NCBI RefSeq assembly: GCF_014297365.1
Contig: NZ_JACOQD010000003.1
Span: 1 to 64,000 of the forward strand
Origin: Winogradskyella echinorum
Lineage (GTDB): Bacteria > Bacteroidota > Bacteroidia > Flavobacteriales > Flavobacteriaceae
DNA length: 64,000 nucleotides
Direction of reading: 5' to 3'
Shown in pieces: positions 61,432-64,000 of this stretch; positions within the stretch are counted from its first letter, which is position 1, and the number at the start of each line of letters is the position of its first letter. The notes under the pieces were generated by a model. The model worked only from the letters and a program-made list of their open reading frames with translations, did not search any database and was not told the origin of the DNA. Both the position numbers and the translations under genes were made by a program.

Positions 61432-62130
61432 TTAGTTTTTTGCATTTTCCTTTAATAGACCTACCACAATAAAAAACTGAGACAAGTTAAATGCTAAGGC
61501 AATTATTGTGCTACTTAGAAAATTGTATTGAAAAGATGGTGCAAACATGTTTAAAGCAGTTAATCCATCTACAATTAACATTAAAACAAAACCAGTTAAA
61601 ACAAGTATAAAACTCAGTTTATTTACAACTCCATATCTGAGATATGTAAATAAACCAAATAACAAAGAGACAAACAAATACACTAATACCTGCACAAAAT
61701 AAATCTCCTTTAAATTATTTATAATAGCCGTAAAAATAAACAGCATATATAAACTACATAAAATTAAAAATGGAATTATACGTTTAAAATTAAAATCTTT
61801 GTGATTTAAAAAACAAGTTATAAAACAGATTTTGGCAAAAATCAACATTACTATAGCCATGTTAAAACTAAAAACCGAATAACGATCTAAAAAAAACAAG
61901 TCTCCTGCAAAAAACATAAGTATTCCAGAAACGACTATTATGGCTTTTTCTCTTTTAAAATTTTGAACATTTTTAAAAAAATAGTGTACTATAAGTATTG
62001 GGGCAATTGGTTTTACAAAATAGCGGTAATAACTCGGGCCATCTCCATATTTAAGAGCAATATTAATAAGTATAACAACGATTATTAAAGTTAAATAGCC
62101 AATAAAACGATATGATAAAATTTTACGCAT
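61432..62130 (-). CDS. YhhN-like membrane protein
   Basis: A 232-residue integral membrane protein with about eight helices. YFVKPIAPILIVHYF and FAGDLFFL fit the conserved K-P and G-D motifs of the YhhN/TMEM86 family, whose characterised eukaryotic members hydrolyse lysoplasmalogens. The bacterial function is unknown. It is convergent with the SBP gene and upstream of nothing related. Confidence 0.6.
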   Translation of the reverse strand: MRKILSYRFIGYLTLIIVVILINIALKYGDGPSYYRYFVKPIAPILIVHYFFKNVQNFKREKAIIVVSGILMFFAGDLFFLDRYSVFSFNMAIVMLIFAKICFITCFLNHKDFNFKRIIPFLILCSLYMLFIFTAIINNLKEIYFVQVLVYLFVSLLFGLFTYLRYGVVNKLSFILVLTGFVLMLIVDGLTALNMFAPSFQYNFLSSTIIALAFNLSQFFIVVGLLKENAKN

Positions 62131-62257
62131 ATTTTAAAATACTTTATAGCACACTAAAAATAATTTGACTATACCTTTTTACTCCGTGAAGAATATTGAT
62201 TACTATATATAATAATTTTTATATAATTCTCAAATACGGATTATAACCAATTGAAAT

Positions 62258-63166
62258 TTAAAATTTAGAAAAGTAATAAAGGTCATCACCACCTTCGCCT
62301 TTTAATCGTCTCGACGATAAATAACCCGTAGTTAAATCATCATTTAAGAAAAACGAAAAGTCATCACCAACTGTGTTAATAGGTTTATTTAATGACACTG
62401 GAATTTGTTCAGGATCTGCAGATGATAAATCATAGCTATAAATATCTAACCCTCCTTTTCCACCTCGTCTATCTGATGAAAAGTAAAGCTTGTTATCTGC
62501 ACTTACAAAAGGAAAAATCTCTTTACGAGACGAATTTATTTTTTCGCTTAGCTTTGTAACCTCACCATAAGTTTCGTGATTAGATATAGAAACTTTATAC
62601 AAATCAGATTTGCCTTTGGTACCTTTTATTGTTGAAACAAAATATAAGGTATTGCCATCTGGACTTAAAGCAGGATGTAAAAAATTATAATTTGGATCGC
62701 AAAATGGTAATGTTGTAAAATTTGTCCATCCTACACCTTCTTTATACTCTGCTCGTTGTATTAAAAGATTAAAAGTATTTTTATCTTGAAGTTTGTTTTC
62801 TCCCGCTTTTGTGTGGTTTGAAGTAAAATACATATACTTACCATCTTTTGTGTAAGTTGCTGCCGTCATATTAGACATACCAACCTCTGGTCTTTTTACT
62901 AATTTTGAATTTTTAATTTCACCATCTTCAGCAAGTTCACCTTCATAAATTCCATACAAGTTTTGAGCATATTTATCTAATATAGCTCGGCCATTTTTTC
63001 TTGTAAGGTTAGAACAGTAATACACTTTGTCATTAACTACTCTAGCAGCAAAATGATCGAGTTTATTATTAATTTTAAGTTTTTTTAATTCAACATCTTT
63101 ACTCTGAGAAAATCCATAAAATGTTGTAAGTAAAAAAAGTACTAGCAATTTGGGTCTTAGTATCAT
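62258..63166 (-). CDS. PD40/WD40-like beta-propeller secreted protein
   Basis: A 302-residue protein with signal peptide (MILRPKLLVLFLLTTFYGFS). The rest is a run of PD40 repeats: DGKYMYFTSNHTKAG, SPDGNTLYFVSTIKGTKGKSDLYK, SADNKLYFSSDRRGGKGGLDIYS and LTTGYLSSRRLKGEGGDDLY, ending in a final YYFSKF strand. It is a periplasmic propeller like the N-terminal part of OmpA-type Bacteroidetes proteins, but no OmpA domain is present. I use the ATG at 63166, one base past the upstream stop. Confidence 0.8.
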   Translation of the reverse strand: MILRPKLLVLFLLTTFYGFSQSKDVELKKLKINNKLDHFAARVVNDKVYYCSNLTRKNGRAILDKYAQNLYGIYEGELAEDGEIKNSKLVKRPEVGMSNMTAATYTKDGKYMYFTSNHTKAGENKLQDKNTFNLLIQRAEYKEGVGWTNFTTLPFCDPNYNFLHPALSPDGNTLYFVSTIKGTKGKSDLYKVSISNHETYGEVTKLSEKINSSRKEIFPFVSADNKLYFSSDRRGGKGGLDIYSYDLSSADPEQIPVSLNKPINTVGDDFSFFLNDDLTTGYLSSRRLKGEGGDDLYYFSKF

Positions 63167-63167
63167 T

Positions 63168-64000
63168 TTATTCTCTTCTATATTGTTTTGTTTCTTCAAA
63201 AATATGTTCTAAAATAGCTTTATCTCTATCTGTGAATTCCTCTTTACGTCTTGCCATTACAACCTCAGCAACTTCAAAAGCCTTATTCGTTTTGTAGGTT
63301 ACAAATCCTTTACTTCCGCCCCAAGAAAAACTTGGCACAAAATTACGAGGAAAACCACTTCCAAAGATATTAGCACTTACACCAACAACCGTACCAGTAT
63401 TAAACATTGTATTAATTCCACATTTGCTATGGTCTCCCATCATTAAACCGCAAAATTGCAATCCGGTTTTAGCAAAACCTTCGGTTTGGTAATCCCAAAG
63501 TCTCACTTCGGCATAATTATTTTTTAGATTACTATTATTTGTATCTGCTCCTAAATTACACCATTCTCCTAATACAGAATTTCCTAAAAAACCATCATGT
63601 CCCTTATTAGAAAACCCAAATATCACAGAATTATTAACTTCACCACCTACTTTACTGTGTGGTCCAATAGTCGTAGGGCCATATATTTTACTAGCCAATT
63701 TTAATGTAGCGTTATTACAAAGTGCAAAAGGGCCTCTCACTATAGAACCTTCCATCACCTCTGCGTCTCTACCAATATAAATTGGACCAGTACTTGCATT
63801 TAAAGTTGCAAAGTTTACAATGGCTCCTTTTTCTATAAAAATGTTTTCTGGATTGATCGTATTAACAGTAGCAGGTATGGGTTGAGATTGTCTTTCTTTA
63901 GTTATTAAATTAAAATCTTCAGCTATAGCTTCACCATTTTTTGAAAAAATATCCCAAGTATGTTCTAATGTTAAAATATCTCCTTCAAACTCAACGGCTT
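63168..64000 (-). CDS. GlmU-like putative sugar nucleotidyltransferase, 5' part outside the window
   Basis: The minus-strand frame stays open through the window edge, so only the C-terminal about 277 residues are seen. They contain a left-handed beta-helix of hexapeptide repeats: FIEKGAIVNFATLNASTGPIYIG in parts, EVMEGSIVRGPFALCNNATLKL, TTIGPHSKVGGEVNNSVIFGF and SKCGINTMFNTGTVVGVSAN. This is the alternative GlmU-like family of Bacteroidetes (TIGR03991), which likely transfers nucleotidyl and acetyl groups onto a sugar phosphate. The start codon and the nucleotidyltransferase domain lie beyond position 64000. Confidence 0.85.
   Translation of the reverse strand, partial: AVEFEGDILTLEHTWDIFSKNGEAIAEDFNLITKERQSQPIPATVNTINPENIFIEKGAIVNFATLNASTGPIYIGRDAEVMEGSIVRGPFALCNNATLKLASKIYGPTTIGPHSKVGGEVNNSVIFGFSNKGHDGFLGNSVLGEWCNLGADTNNSNLKNNYAEVRLWDYQTEGFAKTGLQFCGLMMGDHSKCGINTMFNTGTVVGVSANIFGSGFPRNFVPSFSWGGSKGFVTYKTNKAFEVAEVVMARRKEEFTDRDKAILEHIFEETKQYRRE

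Noticed and set aside
1..64000. tRNA, rRNA, prophage or insertion sequence
   Set aside because: I searched by eye for tRNA-like cloverleaf ends, transposase and phage genes and saw none that I could support.

Overview
The window is AT-rich and looks like a chromosome segment of a marine-type member of the Flavobacteriaceae (Bacteroidota). The support is: Bacteroidetes promoters of the TTG / TAnnTTTG type in front of many genes, T9SS C-terminal sorting domains, a hybrid two-component system, DUF4252 proteins behind an ECF sigma factor, an E1 alpha/beta-fused 2-oxoacid dehydrogenase, and a carbamoyl-phosphate synthase large chain ending without the MGS domain. No rRNA, tRNA, CRISPR array, phage or transposase was seen. 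Most of the window is ordinary core genome. The only region with an accessory character is about 0.8-4.5 kb.

Layout. 0-4.9 kb: a fumarylacetoacetate-hydrolase family enzyme, a gene-poor stretch with a DUF2188 gene, a truncated second copy of it and a duplicated 50-bp palindromic element, then an SH3 plus ComEC-like metallo-beta-lactamase protein and a small secreted protein. 5-15.3 kb: uvrA, a LOG-family protein, a T9SS-secreted endonuclease/exonuclease/phosphatase, an M1-like protein fused to a probable outer-membrane barrel, and the fused E1 dehydrogenase. 15.4-20 kb: a methyltransferase, then an overlapping operon of lipoprotein, LytS-type kinase, LytTR regulator and an unknown protein. 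20-29.3 kb: RNA and small-molecule methyltransferases sharing a palindromic divergent promoter, a ZIP transporter, a DJ-1/SDR/YqaE operon, a glycosyltransferase, a haem-binding protein, and purB with its upstream partner.

29.3-35 kb: an ECF sigma operon (sigma, membrane protein, two DUF4252 proteins), an S41 peptidase lipoprotein, and a BtuB-like TonB receptor under a cobalamin riboswitch. 35.3-38.6 kb: a tiny membrane ORF and a BtuFCD-like ABC importer, completing a cobalamin uptake locus. 38.7-45 kb: a hybrid two-component regulator next to a TsdA-like dihaem cytochrome, a Tat-exported protein and a secreted DsrE-like protein, probably a periplasmic sulfur-redox module. 45-48.7 kb: rmuC, a small membrane protein, and a satD - DUF3307 - thioesterase operon whose promoter carries three 18-bp repeats at exact 28-bp spacing.

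48.7-64 kb: a protein that is little more than a T9SS sorting domain, carB, rpmH (L34), a TPR membrane protein, cardiolipin synthase, a lytic transglycosylase, an alpha/beta hydrolase, a GNAT protein, an Lrp/AsnC regulator with a candidate operator, a DUF1272 operon, mtaB, a peptide-type solute-binding lipoprotein, a YhhN-like membrane protein, a PD40 protein and the 3' part of a GlmU-like gene cut by the window edge.

The strongest candidates for an under-described system are the satD/DUF3307 module (the SatD protein looks like a class III nucleotide-cyclase-like domain joined to an HTH, with iterons at its own promoter) and the cytochrome/Tat/DsrE cluster with its own palindromes and an adjacent HTCS.
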